The position numbers and the translations under genes were made by a program. The notes beneath the pieces are model-generated. The model was not told the origin of the DNA and did not search any database. It saw only the letters and a program-made list of their open reading frames with translations. Shown here in pieces: positions 52,760-61,623 of a DNA stretch of 64,000 nt; position 1 is the first letter of the stretch; each line of letters begins with the position of its first letter. The DNA comes from Halopenitus persicus (GTDB taxonomy: Archaea; Halobacteriota; Halobacteria; Halobacteriales; Haloferacaceae): assembly GCF_900107205.1 (NCBI RefSeq), contig NZ_FNPC01000010.1, forward strand, positions 1 to 64,000, written 5' to 3'.

Positions 52760-53003
52760 CCGTCCCGCCCACCAGTTCGCCATCGCGATCGCGCTCGGCA
52801 GCGCCGCCGTCGTCGCGGTCCTGCTGTTCCTCCCGCTCACGGCCGGGAGCGACCCCGCCTCGCGGCTGGCGACGGCGAAGGCCGCGGTCTCGCTCGCCGA
52901 CCAGCTACCGCTGCTGGTCGGCGTCGGCGCGGGGTTCGGGCTCGCCGCCGGCTCCGTGATCGGCGGCCTCCGTGCGTACCACCAGGAGGTGGAGGACAGA
53001 TGA
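52746..53003 (+). CDS. Two-TM small membrane protein
   Basis: An 85-residue protein with TMs at about 11-33 and 54-75 and a short charged tail. It overlaps the GTPase-2 end by 14 bp, without a visible Shine-Dalgarno motif, so translation is coupled. Probably a membrane anchor or adaptor of the system. No family recognised. Confidence 0.7.
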   Translation: MKRPDRPAHQFAIAIALGSAAVVAVLLFLPLTAGSDPASRLATAKAAVSLADQLPLLVGVGAGFGLAAGSVIGGLRAYHQEVEDR

Positions 53004-54097
53004 GGTCGACTGAAGGACAGCTGCGGTCGACGCGATCCCGGATTCTGGCCGGCCTCGTCGCCTGCTGGCTGGTCGTCGCCTTGGCGAGCGGCGGCGCGGT
53101 CGCCGGGGTCGCGGCCGACGTCGGCTATCAGGATGCGGACGCGGCGTGTTCGAGCGACGCGGCGACGAGCGAGTTCTCGATGCTCCTGCTGCTCCAGAAC
53201 GGCGACGTTGTCGGTCCCGGAGAGACGGTCGAGCTGTATCCGGGAACGGAAGCACGCGTCGTGTTCTGTGGGGGAAGCGGCGAGGAACCGGCCGGTGACG
53301 CGTGGACCCTTGCGGACGCCGAAGAGCTGTCGATCGAGGGGTCCGGCGAGTATCACTACACGGTGCGAACCGGGGACGTCGCCTTCGAGGGCGACATCGC
53401 GACGTTCGAGGAGCAACGCGAGGGCGTCGAGGGGCCGACGCTGACGATCGTGACGCCCCAGCGGACGACGCTGTCGTACCTCGACGATCCGGTCACCCTG
53501 CGGTTCGTGACCGGAAGCGACAACGGCGGGCCGATCGCGGAGGAGCTGGCGGCGTACAACCGGTCGCTGACGGACGCGGCCCGGATCCGGACGACCCTCT
53601 CGGAGGCGGCCAACTCGTCGTCGCCGACCGGCGCCGACGGCAACGTGACGGCGGCGAGCAAGACGCGACGCGATCTGAACGCCGCCGGCGAAAACCTCTC
53701 CGGCGCGCTCTTCGTCGCCGCCCAGAACGGAACCGCCGGCGCGGCGCAGGGGTTCGTTCGGCACGAGGCCCACCACGAACGGACGCTCGCGGCGCTTGAT
53801 GCGTCGGTCGAGCGCTACCTCGCCGCCGCCCAAGCGGAGGCCCGCACCGCGAGGCTGACCGCCATCGGCGCGCTACTCGGGTCGTTCCTCCTGTTCGGCG
53901 CGGTCGGGGGCGGGATCGGCCAGTGGATCGCGAAACGTGACCTCGAGTCGATCCGCCGGGAACGACGGCGACGGAGCTCGGTGGAGTACGGCTGGAGCGA
54001 TCTGAAGAAGGCGTTCGCCATCGCTGCCCTCGGCGTCATCGCCGGAACGGTGCTGTCGGTCCTGCTCGGATCGACGCTCCTGGAGGTGCTCCTATGA
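53000..54097 (+). CDS. Exported membrane protein with extracytoplasmic domain
   Basis: A 365-residue protein: an N-terminal signal or TM (about 17-40), an extracytoplasmic domain rich in strands with two cysteines (ACSSDAATSEF, VFCGGSG) that could pair, then two C-terminal TMs (about 287-311 and 337-360) with a basic cytoplasmic loop between (KRDLESIRRERRRRSS). It overlaps the preceding gene by 4 bp (ATGA), with GGAGGTGGAGG just upstream as ribosome-binding site. It would link outside to inside for the GTPase system. Confidence 0.72.
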   Translation: MRSTEGQLRSTRSRILAGLVACWLVVALASGGAVAGVAADVGYQDADAACSSDAATSEFSMLLLLQNGDVVGPGETVELYPGTEARVVFCGGSGEEPAGDAWTLADAEELSIEGSGEYHYTVRTGDVAFEGDIATFEEQREGVEGPTLTIVTPQRTTLSYLDDPVTLRFVTGSDNGGPIAEELAAYNRSLTDAARIRTTLSEAANSSSPTGADGNVTAASKTRRDLNAAGENLSGALFVAAQNGTAGAAQGFVRHEAHHERTLAALDASVERYLAAAQAEARTARLTAIGALLGSFLLFGAVGGGIGQWIAKRDLESIRRERRRRSSVEYGWSDLKKAFAIAALGVIAGTVLSVLLGSTLLEVLL

Positions 54098-56172
54098 AGA
54101 ACAACGTTCGATACACGCTACAGATCGGTGGCATCGTGCTGGTGACGACGATCCTCGGGTTGGGTGCGTTCTGGTATTTCGGCTCGGAGGTCGGTTTTTA
54201 CGCCCTGATCGTCGCGATCCCGACGGTCGTGATCGGTGCGGCGATCGTCTACGCCCGGCAGTCGTCCGCGACCGGCGGGGGCGGGACGACCCAGTACTTC
54301 GAGGGCAAGGCCCAACGCGTCGGCGAGGACGTCAGGGACCTGCTCCGGGAGTACGACCGGCTCGCCGGCGAGCTGTCGGAGTGGGACACCGACCCGATCG
54401 AGGAGGAAGTGACCTATCTGCTCGACCAGCTCGCGGAGGCGGGCGTCGAGTTCGACCGAGCGGCGAACCGCTTCGAGGTGACCGGGACCGGCGAGGTCCG
54501 CGACCTCGAGCGACTCGAGGACCGCGTCTCGGAGCTGCGATCGGAGATCGCCGACTCGGCACGGACGCACGTCCACACGAAGCTCGAGGACTGCGCGGAC
54601 GCGCAGCGCCGACTCAAGGATGCCGGACTGATCGACCGCGTTCGTGAACCGCAGGCCCCCGACGGGAACTCGTTCGGGGCGCTGCTGGACGCGATCGACG
54701 ACGCCGATGCGGCGATGGACGCGGCGATCGACGACGCCGCCGCCGAGCTCGACGCCATCGCCGAGGCGACCGACGCTCCGCTCGACCCGATCGACCGTGG
54801 CGTCGGCCGGGCCGACGACGCCCTCGCGGAGGGCGAGTACCACGCCGTGGCCGACGCGCTGTTGGACGCACGGGACGACCTCGAGCGGGACCTCTCGACG
54901 GACTTCGAGAGCGAGCGGTCGAGCCTCGAGTCGTTCGTCGACACCGCCGCCTCGTCGGTGGTGACCGACTACGTCTCGCCGGCCCTTCTCGAGGAGCTCG
55001 AGGACGTCCACGAGGAGCTCGAGACGGTCGATTCCGCGCTGGATATGGCGCGGGTCCGGGAGCTCACCGAGGAGACGCGCTCCGTCTGCACCGAGATGAT
55101 CGAGTCGATGAGCACGGAGCTCGACGAGCATCTCCGGACCCTCGCGAACGCGGACGTGCCGGACGACTACTACGAGTACCAGTCGGCGGCCGACGAGTCG
55201 TACGTGAGCGATTTGCGGGCCGCAAGCGACCTCGATGACTACCGGTCGGTTTGGCTCAACGCGGCGGGCGAGCTGTCGGCGGCGATCGACGCCGTCGAGG
55301 AGAAGGCGGCCGTCGCGGAGGCGTACGGGACGGTCGAGGACGACATCACGGAGACGCTGCGCGCGACCGGCCGCGTGGAGGGCGACGACCTCCACGTCAA
55401 ACAGACGGCCGCGTTCCTGGAGCTGTACGCCGACCTGCACGAGGACGTCAGCTACGAGCCCTCGACGCCGGCGCTCGTCGCCGAGGACTTCGGCGAGGCC
55501 TACGACGTCACCGTGCAGGCCGGCTTCGACGAGGGCGGGCCAAAACGGCGGATCGACGTCTCGCTCGTCGGCGGCTCCCTCGAGGAGTCGCGGACGATCG
55601 AGACCCACCTCCTCGACGTCGTCACCTTCGAGGAGGTTCCCTACGGCGAGTACGACCTCACCGTCACGACCGACGAGGAGGGATACGGCTCCGTCGAGCG
55701 GGAGGTCGTGGTCGACGAGGACGTCGAGCTGGAGGCGACGGTCCCGGAGATCGCGCTCCGCGAGGAGGTCTGTGCGGGGATCGAGGACGACGCACGCGAG
55801 GCGCTGCCGGACGCCCGCGACCTCTTCGAGTCCGAGTACGGCGAGACGGAGTACCTCTCGACGTCGATGGACTTCCCGATGAGCGACCGATTCCTGCCGT
55901 GTCTGCTCGCGCTGTGGGCCGAGGAGGAGGGACTGACCGCCACGCGGGCCGACGGCGAGGTCCTGGTCTACGACGGCGAGCAGTTCGGCAACCGGCTCGC
56001 GAACATCGTTCGCCACAACCTCGCGGAGGGGGAGTCGATCCCCTACACGCAGATCCGCAACCGGTATCTCGCGGTGCCGGCCCCCGACGAACTGATCGTC
56101 GACACCCTCCAGGAATCGCCCGTCGCCTCGGACGTCGAGTGTGACGAGACCGAAGTGACGAAGGTGGCGTAA
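54094..56172 (+). CDS. Membrane-anchored coiled-coil protein with Ig-like and C-terminal domains
   Basis: A 692-residue protein. Two N-terminal TMs (about 12-31 and 35-53) are followed by a long helical region (about 70-460; e.g. RALAELSEW-type helices, LEDRVSELRSEIADSA). A beta-sandwich-like domain follows (about 468-553: RRIDVSLVGGSLEESRTIET, FEEVPYGEYDLTVTTDEEGY) like carboxypeptidase-regulatory domains, then a helical C-terminal domain (GNRLANIVRHNLAEGESIPY). ATGA overlap upstream, good GGAGGTG site. It may be a membrane tether or filament spacer. Confidence 0.72.
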   Translation: MKNNVRYTLQIGGIVLVTTILGLGAFWYFGSEVGFYALIVAIPTVVIGAAIVYARQSSATGGGGTTQYFEGKAQRVGEDVRDLLREYDRLAGELSEWDTDPIEEEVTYLLDQLAEAGVEFDRAANRFEVTGTGEVRDLERLEDRVSELRSEIADSARTHVHTKLEDCADAQRRLKDAGLIDRVREPQAPDGNSFGALLDAIDDADAAMDAAIDDAAAELDAIAEATDAPLDPIDRGVGRADDALAEGEYHAVADALLDARDDLERDLSTDFESERSSLESFVDTAASSVVTDYVSPALLEELEDVHEELETVDSALDMARVRELTEETRSVCTEMIESMSTELDEHLRTLANADVPDDYYEYQSAADESYVSDLRAASDLDDYRSVWLNAAGELSAAIDAVEEKAAVAEAYGTVEDDITETLRATGRVEGDDLHVKQTAAFLELYADLHEDVSYEPSTPALVAEDFGEAYDVTVQAGFDEGGPKRRIDVSLVGGSLEESRTIETHLLDVVTFEEVPYGEYDLTVTTDEEGYGSVEREVVVDEDVELEATVPEIALREEVCAGIEDDAREALPDARDLFESEYGETEYLSTSMDFPMSDRFLPCLLALWAEEEGLTATRADGEVLVYDGEQFGNRLANIVRHNLAEGESIPYTQIRNRYLAVPAPDELIVDTLQESPVASDVECDETEVTKVA

Positions 56173-56186
56173 CCCCACAACAAAGC

Positions 56187-57413
56187 ATGTCACGACAACA
56201 ACGAACCGACACGTACACGCGCTGGGCAGTCATCGCATCCGGGGAGGGCGGCGGCCGCATCGCCTCGCAGTTCTTCAACCGCCGGGAGAACCCCGGCGTC
56301 GAGGACCGGATCCTCGTGATGAACACGAACCGGACGGACATCCGGAACACGATCGACCGCCTCGAGAACAACCTCGGGGACTCCGACTCGCTGGGCGACC
56401 ACGCGATGGTCTTCGGCAGCGACGAGGGCGCGGGCAACGTCTTCGCCGACGGCGAGCGGCTCGCCGAGGAGAGCATCGACGAGATCATCCGCTCGATCCG
56501 CGGCGTGGTCCCGACCGCCGACGCGTTCATGCACATCGCGACGCTTGGCGGCGGCACCGGAAACGGGTCGATCCCCTACACGATCCGGACGTTCAAGAAC
56601 GGGATCGACAGCGACGCCTACGAGCCGTGGATGGAGGACGTCATCCACGCGGCGATCGGCGTCTGGCCCTACGAGGACGAGCCGCCCCAACAGCAGTTCA
56701 ACGCGGTCTGTGGCCTCTCCCGGCTGCTTCGAATGCCCGACGGGACCCAGAACGCGGACATGGTCCTGCTCGGCGCGAACACCCACATCGCCCAGATGGG
56801 CGGCGACGACGACCCCCACGGCCATCCGAACGACGTCGTCAACGAGCGGCTGATCGAGGCGTTCGACCTGATGATCAGCGCGGGCCGGGAGACCCAGGGC
56901 GTGATCGACGTGCAGGACTACGTGAGCGTGCCCTCCCAGATCGGCGCCTACCACTTCACGCCCGCCATCGCGACGGACATGAACGCGAACGTCTACGACA
57001 TCGAGTACATGTTCGAGAAGGCCGCGGAGAACGCCTTCGTCCCGATGGACGTCTCGACGACGAAGACGGCGTTCGCCATCGTTCGGGTTCCCCGCGGGCT
57101 CGCCGACGACGAGGACTTCAGCGAGAACGCGGTCAACTCCGCCTTCGAGTCCTGGAAGCGCGAGCGGGGGATCGACGCGCCGGGGATGTCGACGGTCTCC
57201 ATCGCGGACGGCGCCCGCGGCAAGGTCGACGTCCTCCTGCTGTTGGGGGGCTTCGACCTGGAGCCGCTGCTCGACCGCTCCTGGGACGCCTTCGAGACGC
57301 ACAAGACGCGGCTCGAGCGGGGCCGGCGGCTCGGCAACGCGTCGATCGCGGCCGAGGAGATGGACCGGATCGAGGAGAACCTCGACGAGTACATCAGGTT
57401 CCTGGAGGAGTGA
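56187..57413 (+). CDS. Tubulin/FtsZ-superfamily GTPase 3
   Basis: A 408-residue protein. The first loop is AVIASGEGGGRIASQ (14-28), the signature loop ATLGGGTGNGSIP (118-130), the Asn region DMVLLGANTHI (191-201) and the T7-like loop IDVQDYV (240-246). In the T7-like loop it matches GTPase 2 (IDxQDxV), so these two are the closer pair. The first loop is unusual (SGEGGGR instead of GxGGxGxN), but the Gly-rich turn is kept. It follows the coiled-coil gene by 14 bp and directly abuts the next gene. Confidence 0.86.
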   Translation: MSRQQRTDTYTRWAVIASGEGGGRIASQFFNRRENPGVEDRILVMNTNRTDIRNTIDRLENNLGDSDSLGDHAMVFGSDEGAGNVFADGERLAEESIDEIIRSIRGVVPTADAFMHIATLGGGTGNGSIPYTIRTFKNGIDSDAYEPWMEDVIHAAIGVWPYEDEPPQQQFNAVCGLSRLLRMPDGTQNADMVLLGANTHIAQMGGDDDPHGHPNDVVNERLIEAFDLMISAGRETQGVIDVQDYVSVPSQIGAYHFTPAIATDMNANVYDIEYMFEKAAENAFVPMDVSTTKTAFAIVRVPRGLADDEDFSENAVNSAFESWKRERGIDAPGMSTVSIADGARGKVDVLLLLGGFDLEPLLDRSWDAFETHKTRLERGRRLGNASIAAEEMDRIEENLDEYIRFLEE

Positions 57414-60400
57414 ATGACGCGGACCCGGACACGCATCGACGCGGTCGCGTTCACCCTCCTGCTCGTCGCGGCGCTGTCGGCCGCGCCGGTCGCCGGAGCG
57501 GCGCTCGGCGTCGACGCCGGCGATCGGGTGCCCACCTCCCGCACGGCGGCCGGATCGACCGGATCGTCGGTCGGGACGGCCGACGCCGTGGCCATCGACG
57601 CGGCGGACGTCTCCGAACCGGCGGCCATCGAGCCGGTGGGCGTGCCGGAACCGGCAGCCGTGGAGGCGAACAACACGTACCGGGGGTCGAACCTCTCGTT
57701 CGCGCTCGACGGAACGACCCTCGAGGTCTCCGTCTCGGCGGACGCCTTCGAGGGCAACGACACGAGCGTGACCGTCACGGTCGCGGACGCCGAGTACGAG
57801 AACGTCGAGGGAGAGGAGGAGAACGGGACCTACACCTACGACGTCGATCTGACCGACCGCTCCTTCGGCGACCTCTCGGACGCCACGGTGACGGTCGAAC
57901 GCGGCGCCGACGGAGAACCGCTCGGCGACGGCGAGGGTGACCTGCGGTACGTCGCCCTCACGAGCGACGGTGCCCAGTTCGACGATCAGCACCGGCTCGT
58001 CGTGCCGATCGAGGAGTCGGTCGGACTCGAGGGCGACCTCCCGTTCTCCCTCGAGGCGGGCGACCAAAGTGCCGACGTCAACGCGACCCTGATCGAGTCC
58101 GAGGGCGGGGACGAACCGGACCGGCTGCGCTTCGACCGCTCGTCGGACTTCGAGACGCTGATCGGGACCGGCGAGGACGTCGAGATCGGCGCCGCTGACG
58201 CCGCCGACGCGCCTCGAGTCGGCAGCCCGGTCACGGTGTCGCCGTCGGGGATCGCGGGCGATCCACGTGTGTCACTGGCCAGCGGCGAGATCACGGTTCT
58301 GCACCCGCTGATCGTTAGCGGGAACGAGTACGTCGTCACGATCGAGGGAACGATCGGCGACCGGTCCCCGACCACGACGCGCCGCCTCACCGCCGAGACC
58401 GGCGGGGAGGTCCGATTCTCCGCCGAGAACCTCGTGTTGGGCGCACCCGGCTCTAACGCGACGGTTACGATCGAGGGCGACGGCGGGACGATCGGATCGG
58501 ATACGGTCTCGGTCGATGACAGGGTGCTCGACGCGAGCGTGGACGCGAACACCTCCACCGTCACCGTCGACGGACTCGGCGACGCGCTCGGGGTGAGCGG
58601 AACGGACGGGGGCAGCAATGAGAGCGCCAGGAACGGCAGCGACGCATCGTCGCAGGCGGTCGACGTCTACGTCTCGTGGGAGCACAACGGGTCACGCGAG
58701 TTCGTCCTGGTCGAGGACGTCCCCACCGACGTGGAGAACGGGAAGCTCGCGTTCCCCGAGGCGGGCTACGAACTCACCGGCAGCGGACACGATCTGCTGA
58801 TCGTCACCGAGGAGAACGCGACCGCCGCCGCGTCGATCGGCGGGTCGGTGAGCGCCGACACCGGCGTCGAGCCCGTGACCGGCGTCGTCGGCGGCGGAGT
58901 CGGGCTGATCGGAACGGCAACGTCGTTCTTCCTCGGCTCCACGCTCGGACAGATCATCATCGGGTTCCTCGTCGTGGTCGTGATCGGCGGGATCGGCGTG
59001 TTCAAGCTGACCGGCTCGAGCGACTCGAACGGCTCCGGCGGTCGCGGGCGGGCCGGATCGGCCGGCGGCGGAAACAGTATGATGCGGGTCTCGGTCGACC
59101 TCGTCGACGCCAACGGCGACCCGGTGGACACGACGCGAACCGTCGTCTTCGAGCCGAGCGGTCGGATGGCGAACGCGATGAACCCGCAGAAGAAGCAGAT
59201 CGCCGGAAGCGGCGAGGTCCAGATCCCGGCCCAACAGTACTACGTGAGCGTCGACGGGAGCGACACGGGCACGACGCTCCCGCGCGGCCAGGAGTCGATC
59301 CGGATACAGGTGCCGCCCCAGCAGGGGACGATCACCGTGCACAGCGCCCGCGATGAGGACCAACGCATCGTGGACGCGGAGATCCGCTGCCGGACGCCCG
59401 AGGACGTCATCACCACCGACGTCAACGGCGACGAGCTGCGGACCGACCGCGACGGAACGACGACCCTGGAGCTGCCGCCGTCGGTCGACGCCGATTCGGT
59501 GACCCTCGAGGTCGAACACGACCGCTACGAGTCCGCCGAGACGGGCCTCCAGCGGTCGATCGGGTTGGAGCCGAAGACCGGCACGCTCACCGTCGAAACC
59601 AGCATCGACGGCCGGGCCGCGGGCAACGTCCCCGTGTCGGTTCGTCCGACCGGGGAGTTCCCGCGGGCCAACGACGGCGGCACGGAAACGCGCAGCGACG
59701 AGGACGGGGAGGTGACGATCGACGACCTCGTGATCGGGGAGTACAGGGTCACGGCGTCGTTCACCTCCGACGCGATCGTCGACGTCGACGAGAAATCGGT
59801 CGAGGTGGTGCCCGACGAGCCGCGGCGCGTCTCGATCGACGGGAGCTTCGACTTCGATCTCGCGCCGTACCGGTCCCGGATCGACGAGCTCAACGAGGAG
59901 ATCGCGGACCTGACCCGGTCGAACCGCGACGGCGCGATCCAGTACTACTACGGAAGCGTGCTCACGGCGACGCTGGACCTCCTCTCGGAGTTCCCCGACC
60001 AGGGGCTGCTGTTCGTCGAACACGGCGTCGACCCCGACGAGGTGACCGAGGCCGTCCTCTCGGCGGTCGCGGACGCGATCGAGTACACGCGCGACGCGAT
60101 GACGACGAAGCAGAACGTCGACCTGTTCGGCGCGTGTTCCTCGCTGCGTAACGAACGCATCCGCTGGGAGGGCGACCCGTCGGTCCTCGAGGACGGGGAC
60201 CGCGGCGCCGGCGACGGCAGCGAGGACCGGCGGGGACGGGCCGACCGACGTTCGGGACGCGGGTCCGGCCGACGGTCCGAACGCGGCTCCGACCGGCGAC
60301 CCAGCGGTCGCGCGGGCCGGGGCGACGACCAGCGAACGGAGATGCTCGAGGAGCTGATCGCGGTGGTGGCGGCCGAGCGGGCCGACCACCGCGGGCGGAC

Positions 60401-60638
60401 GGCGGACCGGCTCGAGGAGACCGAGGCGTTCCTGAGCGAGCGGCGCGGGGAGGTCTCGACCGTCTCGCCGGTCCGCGAACAGTACGACCGGATCAAAGAC
60501 CACCTGTCGAGCAACCCCGGGGAGACGCGGACCGAGAAGCGCGTCCAGTTCGTGGTGGCGACCTGGATGCTCGACGCGGTCCGGCGCGTGTTCGACCACC
60601 CCGCGCTCGTGGACCGACTGGAGGAAACGGTGTTCTGA
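57414..60638 (+). CDS. Large transmembrane protein with extracytoplasmic and cytoplasmic beta domains
   Basis: A 1074-residue protein. Signal peptide at 1-30 (AVAFTLLLVAALSAAPVAGA); an extracytoplasmic strand-rich part to about 490; one TM at about 511-531 (IIIGFLVVVVIGGIGVF). On the cytoplasmic side are three carboxypeptidase-regulatory/Ig-like domains (about 555-820, e.g. GEVTIDDLVIGEYRVTASF), a helical stretch, an Arg/Ser/Gly-rich linker (about 940-980), and a helical end. The start ATG follows the GTPase-3 stop with no gap and a GGAGG site overlaps it. The large inside and outside parts suit a trans-envelope coupler. No family recognised as a whole. Confidence 0.72.
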   Translation: MTRTRTRIDAVAFTLLLVAALSAAPVAGAALGVDAGDRVPTSRTAAGSTGSSVGTADAVAIDAADVSEPAAIEPVGVPEPAAVEANNTYRGSNLSFALDGTTLEVSVSADAFEGNDTSVTVTVADAEYENVEGEEENGTYTYDVDLTDRSFGDLSDATVTVERGADGEPLGDGEGDLRYVALTSDGAQFDDQHRLVVPIEESVGLEGDLPFSLEAGDQSADVNATLIESEGGDEPDRLRFDRSSDFETLIGTGEDVEIGAADAADAPRVGSPVTVSPSGIAGDPRVSLASGEITVLHPLIVSGNEYVVTIEGTIGDRSPTTTRRLTAETGGEVRFSAENLVLGAPGSNATVTIEGDGGTIGSDTVSVDDRVLDASVDANTSTVTVDGLGDALGVSGTDGGSNESARNGSDASSQAVDVYVSWEHNGSREFVLVEDVPTDVENGKLAFPEAGYELTGSGHDLLIVTEENATAAASIGGSVSADTGVEPVTGVVGGGVGLIGTATSFFLGSTLGQIIIGFLVVVVIGGIGVFKLTGSSDSNGSGGRGRAGSAGGGNSMMRVSVDLVDANGDPVDTTRTVVFEPSGRMANAMNPQKKQIAGSGEVQIPAQQYYVSVDGSDTGTTLPRGQESIRIQVPPQQGTITVHSARDEDQRIVDAEIRCRTPEDVITTDVNGDELRTDRDGTTTLELPPSVDADSVTLEVEHDRYESAETGLQRSIGLEPKTGTLTVETSIDGRAAGNVPVSVRPTGEFPRANDGGTETRSDEDGEVTIDDLVIGEYRVTASFTSDAIVDVDEKSVEVVPDEPRRVSIDGSFDFDLAPYRSRIDELNEEIADLTRSNRDGAIQYYYGSVLTATLDLLSEFPDQGLLFVEHGVDPDEVTEAVLSAVADAIEYTRDAMTTKQNVDLFGACSSLRNERIRWEGDPSVLEDGDRGAGDGSEDRRGRADRRSGRGSGRRSERGSDRRPSGRAGRGDDQRTEMLEELIAVVAAERADHRGRTADRLEETEAFLSERRGEVSTVSPVREQYDRIKDHLSSNPGETRTEKRVQFVVATWMLDAVRRVFDHPALVDRLEETVF

Positions 60639-60639
60639 T

Positions 60640-61623
60640 ATGGCAACGCGAAGATCACTCATCGTCATCGGCGTATCGCTGCTCGCGCTGACCGCGCTCG
60701 CCGCCACGGGGGCCTCGGCGGACCACGGCTCCGCCGACGAGTACCTCAACCAGCTGAACGATCTCCGGGACACGGAGGCGCTGACGGAGTACACCGAACT
60801 CGACCTGGCGCGGAGCCAGGCGGTCGTCGAGCTCCAGACGACCGAGGAGTTCGACGGCGAGATGGACGCCCGAATGCATCACCTCCTGAACGCGATCCTG
60901 GCGTTCCAGGAGGCCTACGCGACCGCACAGGACGACCCCGTGGCGAGCGTCGACCACGCCGACGAGGCGCAACGCCATCTCGATCAGCTCTCGGAGGCCG
61001 GCGGGGAGACCTACGCCGGGCTCGGAACGGTCGCGCTGGAGCGGTTCTACGCGACGCAGGCGGAGGTCCTCTACGAGCAGGCCCAGCAGGCAGAGTCGAC
61101 GCCGCGACGGCTGGAGCTGCTCAACGCGTCGGTCCGCGCGTTCGACGGCGCCGGCGAGTCGGAGCGCTTCGCCGACGCCCAGCTCGAGCGCGACCAGCTG
61201 CTGGCCGAGTACGAGAGCGATATGCAGCGGCACGACGCGCTCGTGAGCGACGCGAACGCGTACCTCGAGGGATGCGGCGCCGCCTGCGAGGGACCCACCG
61301 ACTACGTCCTCTCCGGTCCCTTCGGGGCGGTGAGCGAGTACACCGCGGCGATGAGCGCCCACGGGGACGCCAGCGAGGCCGCCGCGATCGCCGAGGAACA
61401 CGGGTTGAGCGAGGACGCGAGCGGGGCCGCACAGCTCGAGAGCCGGGCGTTCACCGCGATGGTCTCGGCCGGCGCCGCGAGCGCGATCCTCGCGTTCCTC
61501 TACGCCGGCCTCTTCGTCGCCGTCGCCGCCGGCGTAGTCTGGCGGATCTCCGTCTGGGGCAGCGACGTCCACACGAGCGCCCTCGACGAGATCGTGACGC
61601 CCCTGGAGGTGGACGATGCCTGA
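60640..61623 (+). CDS. Exported helical protein with C-terminal anchor
   Basis: A 327-residue protein with a signal peptide (1-27, IVIGVSLLALTALAATGASA), a helical extracytoplasmic part with TPR-like pairs (VLYEQAQQAESTPRRLELLN), two cysteines in YLEGCGAACEG, and a C-terminal TM (about 272-303). One base separates it from the previous gene and its end overlaps the next start by 8 bp. Likely an outer-face component of the same complex. No family recognised. Confidence 0.7.
   Translation: MATRRSLIVIGVSLLALTALAATGASADHGSADEYLNQLNDLRDTEALTEYTELDLARSQAVVELQTTEEFDGEMDARMHHLLNAILAFQEAYATAQDDPVASVDHADEAQRHLDQLSEAGGETYAGLGTVALERFYATQAEVLYEQAQQAESTPRRLELLNASVRAFDGAGESERFADAQLERDQLLAEYESDMQRHDALVSDANAYLEGCGAACEGPTDYVLSGPFGAVSEYTAAMSAHGDASEAAAIAEEHGLSEDASGAAQLESRAFTAMVSAGAASAILAFLYAGLFVAVAAGVVWRISVWGSDVHTSALDEIVTPLEVDDA

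Noticed and set aside
57414-60638. S-layer glycoprotein as identity of the 1074-residue protein
   Set aside because: It has a signal peptide and beta domains, but its single TM is central and half the protein is cytoplasmic, unlike S-layer proteins with a C-terminal anchor.
51590-60794. Several 420-750 codon reverse-strand frames opposite the tubulin-like locus
   Set aside because: They are antisense shadows of genes with clear domains. Their composition is Arg/Val/Leu-biased and no motif is seen.
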